This document shows, in pieces, positions 18,483-27,391 of a stretch of 64,000 nt of DNA (position 1 is its first letter; each line of letters opens with the position of its first letter). The notes under the pieces were generated by a model that searched no databases, had not been told where the DNA came from, and was given only the letters and a program-made list of their open reading frames with translations. Where the stretch lies: the NCBI GenBank assembly GCA_021740845.1, contig JAIOYZ010000005.1:100237-164236 (forward strand), read 5' to 3'. This stretch comes from Bacteroidia bacterium. GTDB lineage: Bacteria; Bacteroidota; Bacteroidia; UKL13-3. The translations under genes and the position numbers were made by a program.

Positions 18483-19310
18483 TTATTTAGGAATAGACCT
18501 CCTAAGGGTATTAAGTTTAACTCCAACCACGGTTTCCAGCTGGTAATAATAAATCATGAAATCTCTTCTTGATAATTCTAAGCCAGATTCGGATATGGTA
18601 AGGATATTTTTTAAACGAGATAATTCGTAAGGATGAATTTTACCTCTTCTCATTTCCACCATGGCAATCTCCACCGACAAACGAGCGCTTTCCACATCTT
18701 GTTGTCTGGAGTTCATAATTTTTTGGGAGGCAATTAAATTGTAAAAATCGGCAATAACTTTTCTTCTAACTTCAATTTCTTCGTTTTCGCGTTTGTATTT
18801 TGCCATTTTCTCTTCTGCCTTCAACGACTTCATTTTATTGGGTTTGCCCCAAACTTCGGTTAGAGGAATGGAGATATTTGCACCAAAGCGATAACCTAAA
18901 CCTAAACTATTATTTAAAACAGAACCATCTGAGTTTACAGTATTTAAATTAGTTTGATTACCGTAAGTATAATTGAAGAAACCGCTGATACCATTGAGGA
19001 AGATATAGCGGGTGTATAAAGTATTGTAATGAGCTTTCTCCCAATTAGCCTCCTCCAACTTTAACACAGGTGAAAAGCGTATAGCATAGGCCAAGATGGT
19101 ATCTAGAGGCATTATTTGCCTATCCAAATCAATATTTAAATCAAATAAAATGGTATCCACAGGAATACTCGAAAGCGGTACCATGGCTTTCCCATTCCAT
19201 ACCAAAGTATCCTTGCTATTAGGTTTGGTAGGTGATTGCGCCAAGATGGTTTGGTTTGAACCAAATGCCAAAACGACGAAGAGAAATATAAGTTTTCTGG
19301 TTAAAGCCAA
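18483..19310 (-). CDS. Outer-membrane efflux / TolC-like protein, short form
   Basis: The product is 275 aa with a signal peptide (LIFLFVVLAFGSNQTILAQ). A helical body has TolC-family repeat character: ILAYAIRFSPVLKLEEANWEKAHY near 80-103 and ENEEIEVRRKVIADFYNLIA near 185-205. Canonical TolC proteins are about 430-490 aa, so only one structural half is represented, as in some exopolysaccharide operons. The only usable start is a TTG (19308-19310), because an in-frame stop lies upstream without an ATG. It is the first gene of the operon with the Wzz-like and polymerase genes, 11 bp upstream of the former. Confidence 0.65.
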   Translation of the reverse strand: MALTRKLIFLFVVLAFGSNQTILAQSPTKPNSKDTLVWNGKAMVPLSSIPVDTILFDLNIDLDRQIMPLDTILAYAIRFSPVLKLEEANWEKAHYNTLYTRYIFLNGISGFFNYTYGNQTNLNTVNSDGSVLNNSLGLGYRFGANISIPLTEVWGKPNKMKSLKAEEKMAKYKRENEEIEVRRKVIADFYNLIASQKIMNSRQQDVESARLSVEIAMVEMRRGKIHPYELSRLKNILTISESGLELSRRDFMIYYYQLETVVGVKLNTLRRSIPK

Positions 19311-19427
19311 GGCTAGTTGTATTGTATTTTAATGCAAGTCAAAAATATCGTATCCTACCCTTAATATATGATTGATACCCACAATGGATTCAGTTCATTG
19401 TATTTTATTCTATACAATAATTATTAT

Positions 19428-19435
19428 TAGATTTG
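19428..19435 (+). promoter_or_regulatory. Possible -7 element (TAGATTTG) upstream of the Spy-like gene
   Basis: TAGATTTG fits the Bacteroidota -7 consensus TAnnTTTG exactly and lies about 50 bp before the ATG at 19486. A TTG at 19398-19400 is farther upstream than ideal (27 bp), so only the -7 box is supported. Confidence 0.35.
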
Positions 19436-19485
19436 ATTAAACCATTTGAGTAAATACCTATCCTAAAACCATAAATTCTATAACT

Positions 19486-19899
19486 ATGAAAAATGTAAAA
19501 AAAATGATTGCCCTAATTTTTTGTTTGGGCGCTTTAGCAATTTCACAACCCTTATTGGCACAACCTGGCTCGGGTGGACAAGGCAATAGAGAGGAAATGA
19601 AAAAACGCTCGGAAGAATTGAAGGCCAAGTTAAAGTTATCTCCAGAGCAAGGTGCCATGTACGACAAAATTATTGCACAAAACCGTGAAGAGGCAAAAAC
19701 ACAAATGATGGCCTTACCTGAAGATGCTAGTAGATTGGAAAAGGCAGAAATCATGAAAAAGAGCATGGAGAAAGCAGATGGCGAAATTTTAGAAATACTT
19801 GATGGAGAGCAACAAAAAATTTACAAAGAGGAAAAAGAAAAAATGAAGGCCGAAATGAAAGCTAAGCGCGATCAAAGAAAAGGCAAAGGCAAAAAATAA
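19486..19899 (+). CDS. Small exported Spy/CpxP-like helical protein
   Basis: The product is 137 aa with a clear signal peptide (KKMIALIFCLGALAISQPLLAQ) and a glycine-rich linker. An all-helical, highly charged body begins with KLKLSPEQGAMYDKI and ends in a lysine-rich tail. The L-S-P-E-Q start and helix spacing resemble Spy/CpxP/LTXXQ periplasmic chaperones or metal-stress proteins, but the LTxxQ motif is only approximate. It is followed by a hairpin terminator and then ligA, so it is probably transcribed alone. Confidence 0.6.
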   Translation: MKNVKKMIALIFCLGALAISQPLLAQPGSGGQGNREEMKKRSEELKAKLKLSPEQGAMYDKIIAQNREEAKTQMMALPEDASRLEKAEIMKKSMEKADGEILEILDGEQQKIYKEEKEKMKAEMKAKRDQRKGKGKK

Positions 19900-19906
19900 G
19901 GATTTG

Positions 19907-19936
19907 GTTTGGTTCAAAAAGAACCTAAACTTTTTT
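19907..19936 (+). terminator. Rho-independent terminator after the Spy-like gene
   Basis: GGTTC (19911-19915) and GAACC (19921-19925) flank a loop of five A, the stem extends imperfectly with TTT/AAA, and a run of six T follows at 19931-19936. It lies about 10 bp past the stop codon. Confidence 0.6.
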
Positions 19937-19968
19937 GCTAGAATTGAGACGGCCTCTTATATTGCAGC

Positions 19969-22044
19969 ATGAACCTTGAAGAGGCAAAAAAACAAATAGA
20001 CACACTGAGTGCTGAGCTTAAACAGCACAATTACAATTACTATATTCTTTCTCAACCTAGCATTAGCGATTTTGATTTCGATCAAAAACTTAAAGAACTG
20101 GAGGCCCTTGAAAAAGAGTTTCCAGTTTTTCTTTACCCCAACTCTCCCACTCAGAAGGTTGGTGGGGATATCACCAAAAACTTTCAACAGGTAAAACACC
20201 GTTACCCCATGTTGAGCCTTGGAAACACCTATTCTGAGGAGGAACTTTTAGAATTTGACGAGCGTGTAAGAAAAAGTATTGGCAACGAATTTACCTATGT
20301 ATGCGAATTAAAATTTGATGGTTTGGCCATTAGCATTACCTATGAAAATGGGAAATTAGTAAGAGCCGTAACCCGAGGCGATGGCGTGCAAGGCGATGAT
20401 GTTACCAATAATGTAAAAACCATCCGAAGCATTCCGCATGAGTTAACAGGCAATTTCCCTGCAATATTTGATATTCGTGGTGAAATTTTCATGCACCGCA
20501 AAACCTTTGATAGACTCAATAATAACTTGCGCAAAGAATTAATAGAGCAAGGTGTTGACGAAGATAAAATTGCTGAACGACTTTATAAAAACCCAAGAAA
20601 TTTTGCATCGGGAAGTTTAAAAATGCAAGATTCAAAAGAGGTTGCCAAGCGTTCTTTAGATGCCTTTTTGTATTTTGTTTATTCGGATCAAAACGTAGCT
20701 GAAACCCATGCCGAATCTTTGCAAATGGCCTCTAGCTGGGGCTTTCAGGTGAGTGATCATTTTAAGGTTTGCCAAAACATGCAAGAAGTTATGGCATTTA
20801 TTAACCGCTATAACAAAGACAGAAACCAACTCAGTTACGATATTGATGGTGTTGTAATTAAGGTTAATGAATACAAACACCAAGAGGATTTAGGCTTTAC
20901 AGCCAAAGTTCCAAGATGGGCAATTTCCTATAAGTATAAAGCAGAAACTGCCATAAGTAAATTAAGAGAAGTAACTTATCAAGTTGGAAGAACAGGCGCC
21001 ATTACTCCAGTTGCCAATATTGTTCCTGTGCAATTAGCAGGCACCACAGTTAAGCGTGCAAGCTTATATAATGCAGATGAATTGGAGCGACTAGATTTAT
21101 ACGATCACGATACCGTATTTGTAGAAAAAGGCGGAGAAATTATTCCTAAAATTACGGGTGTGGACAAAAGCAAACGCGATTTATTTGCCACCAAAATTGT
21201 TTATCCAACTCATTGTCCAGAATGCGGAACAGCATTGGTACGTAAGGAAGGAGAAGCCATACATTATTGCCCAAATGATAGTCATTGCACACCACAATTG
21301 ATTGGCAGAATGGAACATTTTATTAGCAGAAGGGCTATGAATATTGAAGGATTGGGTAGTGAAACAGTGGCTGGTTTATTTAAAAAAGGTTTGATCCAAT
21401 CCTATGCTGATTTATATTCTTTAACCTACGAGCAATTAAATGGTTTGGAGTTTGAATCTGAAGATGAGGCTGGGAATAAAAAGAAACGTAGCATTAAAGA
21501 AAAAGGGGCTGAAAATATTATCAAAGGAATTGAAGCCTCCAAGCAAGTTCCTTTTGAACGCGTACTGTTTGCTTTAGGCATTAGAATGGTTGGAGAAACT
21601 GTTGCAAAAAAATTGGCTCAACATTTTGAAACCCTTGATGCCATTATAGCTGCAAGTCCTGAACAGATTGCCAATGTTTATGAAATTGGGGAGAAAATTG
21701 CCGAGAATTTAATTCGATTTTTTGCCGATACCGACAATGTGGAATTGGTTAAAAGGTTGCAATCACTTGGTTTAAAAATGGCCATGGAGTTTGACCCAAA
21801 TGAAAGTCGTAGCCAACTTTTGGCAGGAAAAAGTTTCTTGGTTTCTGGAAGTTTCTCTATTTCTAGAGACGAACTTAAAAAACTAATTGAAAACAATGGA
21901 GGAAGAAATGTTGGAAGCATTTCTAAGACTTTGGATTACCTGATTGCAGGCGATAAAATGGGTCCAGAAAAACTTAAAAAGGCCACCGACCTCAATATAA
22001 AAATGATTAGCGAGGAGGAGTTTAAAGCCATGCTTAATCATTAA
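19969..22044 (+). CDS. ligA: NAD-dependent DNA ligase
   Basis: The product is 691 aa, full length. Adenylation lysine K115 sits in CELKFDG, and an N-terminal NAD-binding Ia region precedes it. An OB fold, a four-cysteine zinc finger (HCPECG ... HYCPND..HC), helix-hairpin-helix repeats (MNIEGLG, ALGIRMVGE, YEIGEKIAENL) and a C-terminal BRCT domain (from about 600, LLAGKSFLVSGSF) follow in standard order. It joins Okazaki fragments and closes repair nicks. A possible promoter TTG-N20-TATATTGC lies immediately upstream, which would leave almost no leader. A hairpin terminator follows. Confidence 0.97.
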   Translation: MNLEEAKKQIDTLSAELKQHNYNYYILSQPSISDFDFDQKLKELEALEKEFPVFLYPNSPTQKVGGDITKNFQQVKHRYPMLSLGNTYSEEELLEFDERVRKSIGNEFTYVCELKFDGLAISITYENGKLVRAVTRGDGVQGDDVTNNVKTIRSIPHELTGNFPAIFDIRGEIFMHRKTFDRLNNNLRKELIEQGVDEDKIAERLYKNPRNFASGSLKMQDSKEVAKRSLDAFLYFVYSDQNVAETHAESLQMASSWGFQVSDHFKVCQNMQEVMAFINRYNKDRNQLSYDIDGVVIKVNEYKHQEDLGFTAKVPRWAISYKYKAETAISKLREVTYQVGRTGAITPVANIVPVQLAGTTVKRASLYNADELERLDLYDHDTVFVEKGGEIIPKITGVDKSKRDLFATKIVYPTHCPECGTALVRKEGEAIHYCPNDSHCTPQLIGRMEHFISRRAMNIEGLGSETVAGLFKKGLIQSYADLYSLTYEQLNGLEFESEDEAGNKKKRSIKEKGAENIIKGIEASKQVPFERVLFALGIRMVGETVAKKLAQHFETLDAIIAASPEQIANVYEIGEKIAENLIRFFADTDNVELVKRLQSLGLKMAMEFDPNESRSQLLAGKSFLVSGSFSISRDELKKLIENNGGRNVGSISKTLDYLIAGDKMGPEKLKKATDLNIKMISEEEFKAMLNH

Positions 22045-22062
22045 TTTTTCCTTAACATCAGA

Positions 22063-22091
22063 AAGCCTTGAAAAACAAGGCATTTATTTTT
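22063..22091 (+). terminator. Rho-independent terminator after ligA
   Basis: GCCTTG (22065-22070) pairs with CAAGGC (22076-22081) around five A, followed by a T-rich stretch. It is 19 bp past the ligA stop. Confidence 0.6.
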
Positions 22092-22158
22092 GATTTCTGT
22101 TATTTATCATTTTTCGGTTCCAATAAAAATTGTTTTCTTGAAGGTTTAATTTCAACCC

Positions 22159-25100
22159 ATGAAAACTAGTTTAAAGCAGCCATTGGTATTGGCTTTGTTT
22201 ACACTCCTATTTCTTACCAGCAATGCTCAAGATAAAAAGTATGTTGAGCTCATCAATTCTCAAAAATTATTAGATGATGGTTTGGATGCCTACAAGGAAG
22301 AAAAATACGAGAAATCAATTTCTTTCTATGAACAAGTGCCAAGAGGCGATACCAATTATTTTACCGCCCAATACGAAATATCCCTTGGGTATTATCAATT
22401 AGAAAAATACGAAAAAGTAATAGAGATTTCGCGCCGCTTAATTGCAGAAGGCTCACCAGAATTAGCTCAGATAAATTTGCTTGGTTCAGCCCTAGATGAT
22501 TTAAAACGAACAGAGGAAGCCATTGCCGTATATGACGAAGCGCTGAAAAAATATCCGTATAGCGTGATGTTTTTATTAAACAAAGCCATTGTTTACGAAA
22601 AGGCAGAGGATTATAAAAAAGCTTATGAGGCTTACCAAAAGGTTTTGTCTATTTCGCCATTATACCCGAGCGCGCATTTACGTTTGGCATATATGGCAGA
22701 AAAAGAAGGCAAACTTACAAATGCAGCTATGGCATTTGCAATCTTCTTAATGCTTGAACCTTCTGGTAATAGAAGTATTGATGCCTTAGATGAATTTAAT
22801 AAAATGGGGAACAATAGCTCAACCCTTGTTGGAAAAATGAAAACCAATGTTATTGAAAACGATTTTGAAGACATTGATTTTTTAATCACAAACCAAGTTG
22901 CATTAAATAACAAATACAAAGTTCCTGGAAAATTTAAATATCCATTAAACAAACAATTGTATTTGGTAATGCAAAAATTGGCAGAGTATGATGGCAAAGA
23001 AACTGGATTTTTTAGCAAACATTATTTACCATTCTTTAAAGACTTTATTAAAACACAGTCTTACGAATATTTCTCATTGTTAATGCTAGGTTCAAGCAAA
23101 AATGAAACTATTGTAAAAGAAATTAATAAGAGCATTGCTAATGTGAAAAAATCTAGGGATGCTGGCATGGAAAAATTGAAGAAACTTAATCCTAAATTAG
23201 ACGTAACAACCTACGGAAAAACAGAATCCTTAGATATTTTTTACTATAATAACTTTGCTTTAGAGGCCTTAGGAACTGTTAACACGGCAGGCAAAAACAC
23301 TGGTAATTGGGTGTTTTTTGATAACGATGGTTTCATAGATGTTTTAGGTTCTTTCAACAACAATGGAGAAAGAGTTGGAACCTGGTATTATTTCAATTCA
23401 AAGAAAGACACTACTAGAATTTTAAATTATGTTAATGGTTCTTTAAATGGTGAATACAAATCGTTTAGAAATGGATTTTTACGCGAATCTGGAACCTATC
23501 TTAACGGCAAATTAGATGGTACAATTACAGAATATTATCCTGATGGAACTGTTTCAGGTGTTGAAATTTATACGAATGATTTAAGAAATGGTGCTGGTAA
23601 ACAATATTATTCTAATGGTGCTTTAAATTACGAATACACCTTTACATTAGACAAGCTAAATGGTTCTCTAAAAGAGTATTTCGACCATGGTGTTTTAAAG
23701 GAAGAATCTAATTATAAAGATGGGAAATTGGAAGGCAAAATGCTCTCATATTATGAAAACAAAAAATTACAAAAAGAGTGTGTTTATGTAAATAACCAAT
23801 TAGAGGGTCCTTATAAAACCTATTACCAAAACGGACAAACAGAGCAGGAAGGAATTGCTGTTAAAGGCAATACCTCTGGCAAATGGACCAAATACTATTC
23901 GGATGGAAAAGTTAAATCTATTTCTAATTTGGATGAAAATGGAAAAATAAATGGTGAGGAAGAATCATTCGATCACCAAGGTAGAAAATACAGAACCGAT
24001 ACTTATATAAGAGGCGAATGGAAACGTGTTCAGGTTTTTAACCATGCTGGAAAATCAATCTACGATGTAAAGATATCTAAAAGTGGCACTAAAGTTAGCA
24101 ATTATGGCTTCCAGTTATACATTGGCTCTGAAGGAACCATAGCAAGTGATGAACGCGATGGAGAATGGAAATTCTTCTTGCCAAACGGATATCTTTCTTC
24201 TACCGAATTATACAAAAAAGGAAAGCTTGATGGCCTTTCAAAAAACTACCATGAAAATGGAAAAGTATCTGGAATTTATAATTATACCCTTGGTTCAAAA
24301 AACGGACAAGAAGTACTTTTCTATGAAAATGGTAATGTGAAATCTGAAGGCAATTATATTAATGGAAAACGCTGGGGCTTCTATAATGAATATTCGGTTG
24401 ATGGGAAATTAGAAAACCAAAATTTCTACCACAATAACAAAAGAAGAGCCTGGGGTTATGAGTATAACTCAAATGGAACTGTAGCTAAAAAATTGTTCTA
24501 CGAAAATGGTGTTACTGTAAAAATTCACCAATGCGATACCAATGGCATTACTATTGATTCTGCTGAATTTCCAACGGGTTCTGCCAAGGTTGTTTTAAAA
24601 GGAGCTTCTGGCAAAAAAGGCTTTGAGGGAACCTATTTAGAAGGCTATTTACATGGCCCTGTTACCAATTTTTACGCCAATGGAAAAGTATTTTCTAAAG
24701 GTGATTATTTTATGGGTTACCGTCATGGCAACTGGGAATACTATTGGCCTAATGGCAAACTAAATATTAAATCTACTTACTACCATGGTGACCGTGAAGG
24801 AGTGAATGAAATTTATAATTTCTTTGGCGAAAGAACTAAAAGTTTTGGCTACAAAGACAATCAAAACCATGGCAAAAATATTTGGTATTATAGCAATGGA
24901 AAAATAGAAACAGAAAGCGAAATTTTTGAAGGAGAAAGACACAATGCAACCAAATATTATACAAATACCGGTGAGATAAGAGAAATTAGATATTACGAGT
25001 ACGGAAAATTAATTGGCTATAGTTATTTAGGTAAAGATGGTAAATTGATGGATACAATTTATACGCCTAGCGGTGATGCTGTAATAAAATCATACTTTCC

Positions 25101-25452
25101 AAATGGTAACATGGCTTCTTCTTATGAAATAAAAAATGGCGTTTACAATGGCGTTTACAAAATATTTTATGCCGATGGAAAATTGCAAGAAGAACGCTTA
25201 TATGAATTTGGCCAAGAAGTTGGACCTACAAAATCATATTTCCCTGATGGAAAAATTCAAAGCGTAGAAAATTTTATCAATGGAGTTTTATATGGTGAAG
25301 CTTTAGAATACAATGCAAATGGAACCCTTCGCCAGAAATTAAACTATGTAAACGATAACTTACAAGGCGTTTGTGAGTATTTTGATACCACCGGTAAGCG
25401 TACAAACGCATACTATTATTACGACAATCTTATTTTATCAGTAATTCAATAA
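22159..25452 (+). CDS. Exported TPR plus YwqK/MORN-repeat protein, 1097 aa
   Basis: It has a signal peptide (PLVLALFTLLFLTSNAQ), then TPR-like helices (about 30-230), a linker region (about 230-400) and a long array of MORN/YwqK-type repeats (about 410-1085). The repeats are units of about 20-25 residues built on the pattern NG-x3-G-x4-YY-x-NG. By eye there are more than 25 units. MORN-like beta-hairpin arrays form elongated adhesive or scaffold surfaces. The YwqK family name refers to an antitoxin, but no toxin is present here. It is first in a tight operon with two transglutaminase-like proteins and a TPR protein (gaps of 1-4 bp), so a cell-surface or periplasmic role is likely. Confidence 0.8.
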   Translation: MKTSLKQPLVLALFTLLFLTSNAQDKKYVELINSQKLLDDGLDAYKEEKYEKSISFYEQVPRGDTNYFTAQYEISLGYYQLEKYEKVIEISRRLIAEGSPELAQINLLGSALDDLKRTEEAIAVYDEALKKYPYSVMFLLNKAIVYEKAEDYKKAYEAYQKVLSISPLYPSAHLRLAYMAEKEGKLTNAAMAFAIFLMLEPSGNRSIDALDEFNKMGNNSSTLVGKMKTNVIENDFEDIDFLITNQVALNNKYKVPGKFKYPLNKQLYLVMQKLAEYDGKETGFFSKHYLPFFKDFIKTQSYEYFSLLMLGSSKNETIVKEINKSIANVKKSRDAGMEKLKKLNPKLDVTTYGKTESLDIFYYNNFALEALGTVNTAGKNTGNWVFFDNDGFIDVLGSFNNNGERVGTWYYFNSKKDTTRILNYVNGSLNGEYKSFRNGFLRESGTYLNGKLDGTITEYYPDGTVSGVEIYTNDLRNGAGKQYYSNGALNYEYTFTLDKLNGSLKEYFDHGVLKEESNYKDGKLEGKMLSYYENKKLQKECVYVNNQLEGPYKTYYQNGQTEQEGIAVKGNTSGKWTKYYSDGKVKSISNLDENGKINGEEESFDHQGRKYRTDTYIRGEWKRVQVFNHAGKSIYDVKISKSGTKVSNYGFQLYIGSEGTIASDERDGEWKFFLPNGYLSSTELYKKGKLDGLSKNYHENGKVSGIYNYTLGSKNGQEVLFYENGNVKSEGNYINGKRWGFYNEYSVDGKLENQNFYHNNKRRAWGYEYNSNGTVAKKLFYENGVTVKIHQCDTNGITIDSAEFPTGSAKVVLKGASGKKGFEGTYLEGYLHGPVTNFYANGKVFSKGDYFMGYRHGNWEYYWPNGKLNIKSTYYHGDREGVNEIYNFFGERTKSFGYKDNQNHGKNIWYYSNGKIETESEIFEGERHNATKYYTNTGEIREIRYYEYGKLIGYSYLGKDGKLMDTIYTPSGDAVIKSYFPNGNMASSYEIKNGVYNGVYKIFYADGKLQEERLYEFGQEVGPTKSYFPDGKIQSVENFINGVLYGEALEYNANGTLRQKLNYVNDNLQGVCEYFDTTGKRTNAYYYYDNLILSVIQ

Positions 25453-25455
25453 ATA

Positions 25456-27390
25456 ATGAGGAAATCCCTTTTAGCCTTTTTCTTCCTTTGTTCCCTTACT
25501 ATTTTTCGGTTTGAACCAATTTTTGCGCAAGCAATAAACGATTACAATAACTATAAAGAGAAATATCCAAAAGCGGAAGTAATCTGTACGCGGATGAATC
25601 AAGTTTTGGAAATTAAATTGGAAGACAATCATCCTAAAATTACCTACAAAACCTTGGAGGAATTTTTCTATTTGGGTGAAAACAATTCTGGATATTCCAA
25701 CCGCTCAATAAGCTATTCGGGATTCTACGATTTAAAAGAATACAAGGCTTATCTTTATTCGGTTCAAAACGATAAATATAAAAAATACGAAGTAAAAGAC
25801 TTTAAGGTAAATGATTTTCAGGACGACAATATTTTCTTTGACGATTCGCATGAACTAAAATTCATGTTTCCTCAAATTGGAAAAGGCAACAAAACCGTAA
25901 TTGAAAATACCTACCATATAAAAGATCCTCATTTCTTACCCAAACTATACCTTTCGCCTTACCTCAATTACGAAGACATAAAGTATACGTTGATTGTGCA
26001 GGATGGATTTGAAATTGCTATTGATAGCTTTTTGCATCAAGAGAATAAATTGAATTTTTCTATGGTAAAAAAAGGCGGTACAAGTATTTATAGCTGGATG
26101 GGCTCATCGCCTAAAAGCCTCGATTACGAAGGAAATGGACCAGATATGGGTTATGTGGCAAATCAGTTTTTCTTTAGAATAAAATCGTATAATGTAAAAG
26201 GAAACAAGGTTTCTGTTTTATCTAACTTAACAGATTTATACCATTGGAACTGTGCCTTCCTTACCAAAACCAAAGAGGATATAAACCAGTTTAAATCACT
26301 CAGCGATTCTATTGTTGGCAAAGAAACAAACGAGGAGAAAAAGGCAGAACTGATTTTTAATTGGGTTCAAAACAATATCCGCTACATTGCTATGGAAGCT
26401 GGCTACGATGGCTTTATACCTGCACAAGCCAGCTCTGTTTGCAAAGAACGCTATGGCGATTGCAAGGGGATTGCTAATATACTTTATAGCTTATTGCGCT
26501 CACAAAATTTAGAAGCATATATGGTTTGGATTGGCACTAGAAGCATTCCTTTTAAATACACAGAATTGCCTAGCCCAGTTGTAGATAACCACATGATAAC
26601 TGCTTTAAAAATTAATGGTAAAACCTTGTTTTTAGACGGCACCTCACACAATTTAAAGTTTGGTTTACCCTCTCCTTTTATTCAAGGAAAAGAAGCCATG
26701 GTTAGTTCAAACAACTGCGAAGATTTTACCATAGAAGTTGTTCCAGAGGTAAGTTTTACCCAAAATACAATTACAGATTCTTGCTATATTATCATGGACA
26801 AAAAGAGTTTAATTGGCTCAGGATTGGCAGTATTTAATGGCTATAAACGATTGTCATTTGTAGATCAATTAAGCAACAGAGAATACCGTCATATTCAAGA
26901 GCAATGCAGGTATTATCTTTTAAGAGGAAACAACAGATTTATTTTAGATACCGTTTGGTTAGAGAATTTAGATAATAACAATCTCCCATTATTGGTTCAT
27001 TACAAATTTAATATTCCAGACTATGCTATTTTTGTCGACAATGAATATTACCTCAACCTAAATTTGGATAAGCCTTCCATCCCATCCAAGGTTGACCTTA
27101 CAAGAAACGTAGGCATGGAATATCGCTTTATGGCAGGAGAAACCAACGACTATTATTTTGAAATTCCAACAGGTTACCAAGTTCTTTCCCTACCAACCAA
27201 AATTGAAAAGAATACTTCTGTTATGAATTTTACTAATGAATATTCTTTATCAAAAAATACCATTGTTAGAAAACAATCTTATTCTTTTAAAACACTTTTG
27301 CTTGAACCAAAAGATTTCCCAACCTACAATACCATGGTAGAAACCATGCAAAAAAACTATTCAGATCAAATTACCCTCAAATTAAAATAA
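25456..27390 (+). CDS. Exported DUF3857 / transglutaminase-like protein with intact triad
   Basis: The product is 644 aa with a signal peptide (LLAFFFLCSLTIFRFEPIFAQ). An N-terminal DUF3857 beta-domain (about 30-270) is followed by a transglutaminase-like core (about 290-410). The catalytic residues are visible: Cys in RYGDCKG, His in DNHMI and Asp in FLDGTS. A C-terminal beta-rich DUF3858-like part follows. These proteins are common in Bacteroidota and are thought to be periplasmic transglutaminase or peptidase-like enzymes of unknown substrate. The start is 3 bp after the MORN gene and the stop is 1 bp before its paralogue. A copy of the dispersed repeat (25508-25517) falls inside the signal peptide codons. 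Confidence 0.88.
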   Translation: MRKSLLAFFFLCSLTIFRFEPIFAQAINDYNNYKEKYPKAEVICTRMNQVLEIKLEDNHPKITYKTLEEFFYLGENNSGYSNRSISYSGFYDLKEYKAYLYSVQNDKYKKYEVKDFKVNDFQDDNIFFDDSHELKFMFPQIGKGNKTVIENTYHIKDPHFLPKLYLSPYLNYEDIKYTLIVQDGFEIAIDSFLHQENKLNFSMVKKGGTSIYSWMGSSPKSLDYEGNGPDMGYVANQFFFRIKSYNVKGNKVSVLSNLTDLYHWNCAFLTKTKEDINQFKSLSDSIVGKETNEEKKAELIFNWVQNNIRYIAMEAGYDGFIPAQASSVCKERYGDCKGIANILYSLLRSQNLEAYMVWIGTRSIPFKYTELPSPVVDNHMITALKINGKTLFLDGTSHNLKFGLPSPFIQGKEAMVSSNNCEDFTIEVVPEVSFTQNTITDSCYIIMDKKSLIGSGLAVFNGYKRLSFVDQLSNREYRHIQEQCRYYLLRGNNRFILDTVWLENLDNNNLPLLVHYKFNIPDYAIFVDNEYYLNLNLDKPSIPSKVDLTRNVGMEYRFMAGETNDYYFEIPTGYQVLSLPTKIEKNTSVMNFTNEYSLSKNTIVRKQSYSFKTLLLEPKDFPTYNTMVETMQKNYSDQITLKLK

Positions 27391-27391
27391 C

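Noticed and set aside
22159..25452. Antitoxin function for the YwqK-repeat protein
   Set aside because: The family name comes from a small Bacillus protein. This one is a 1097-aa exported repeat protein with no toxin gene beside it.
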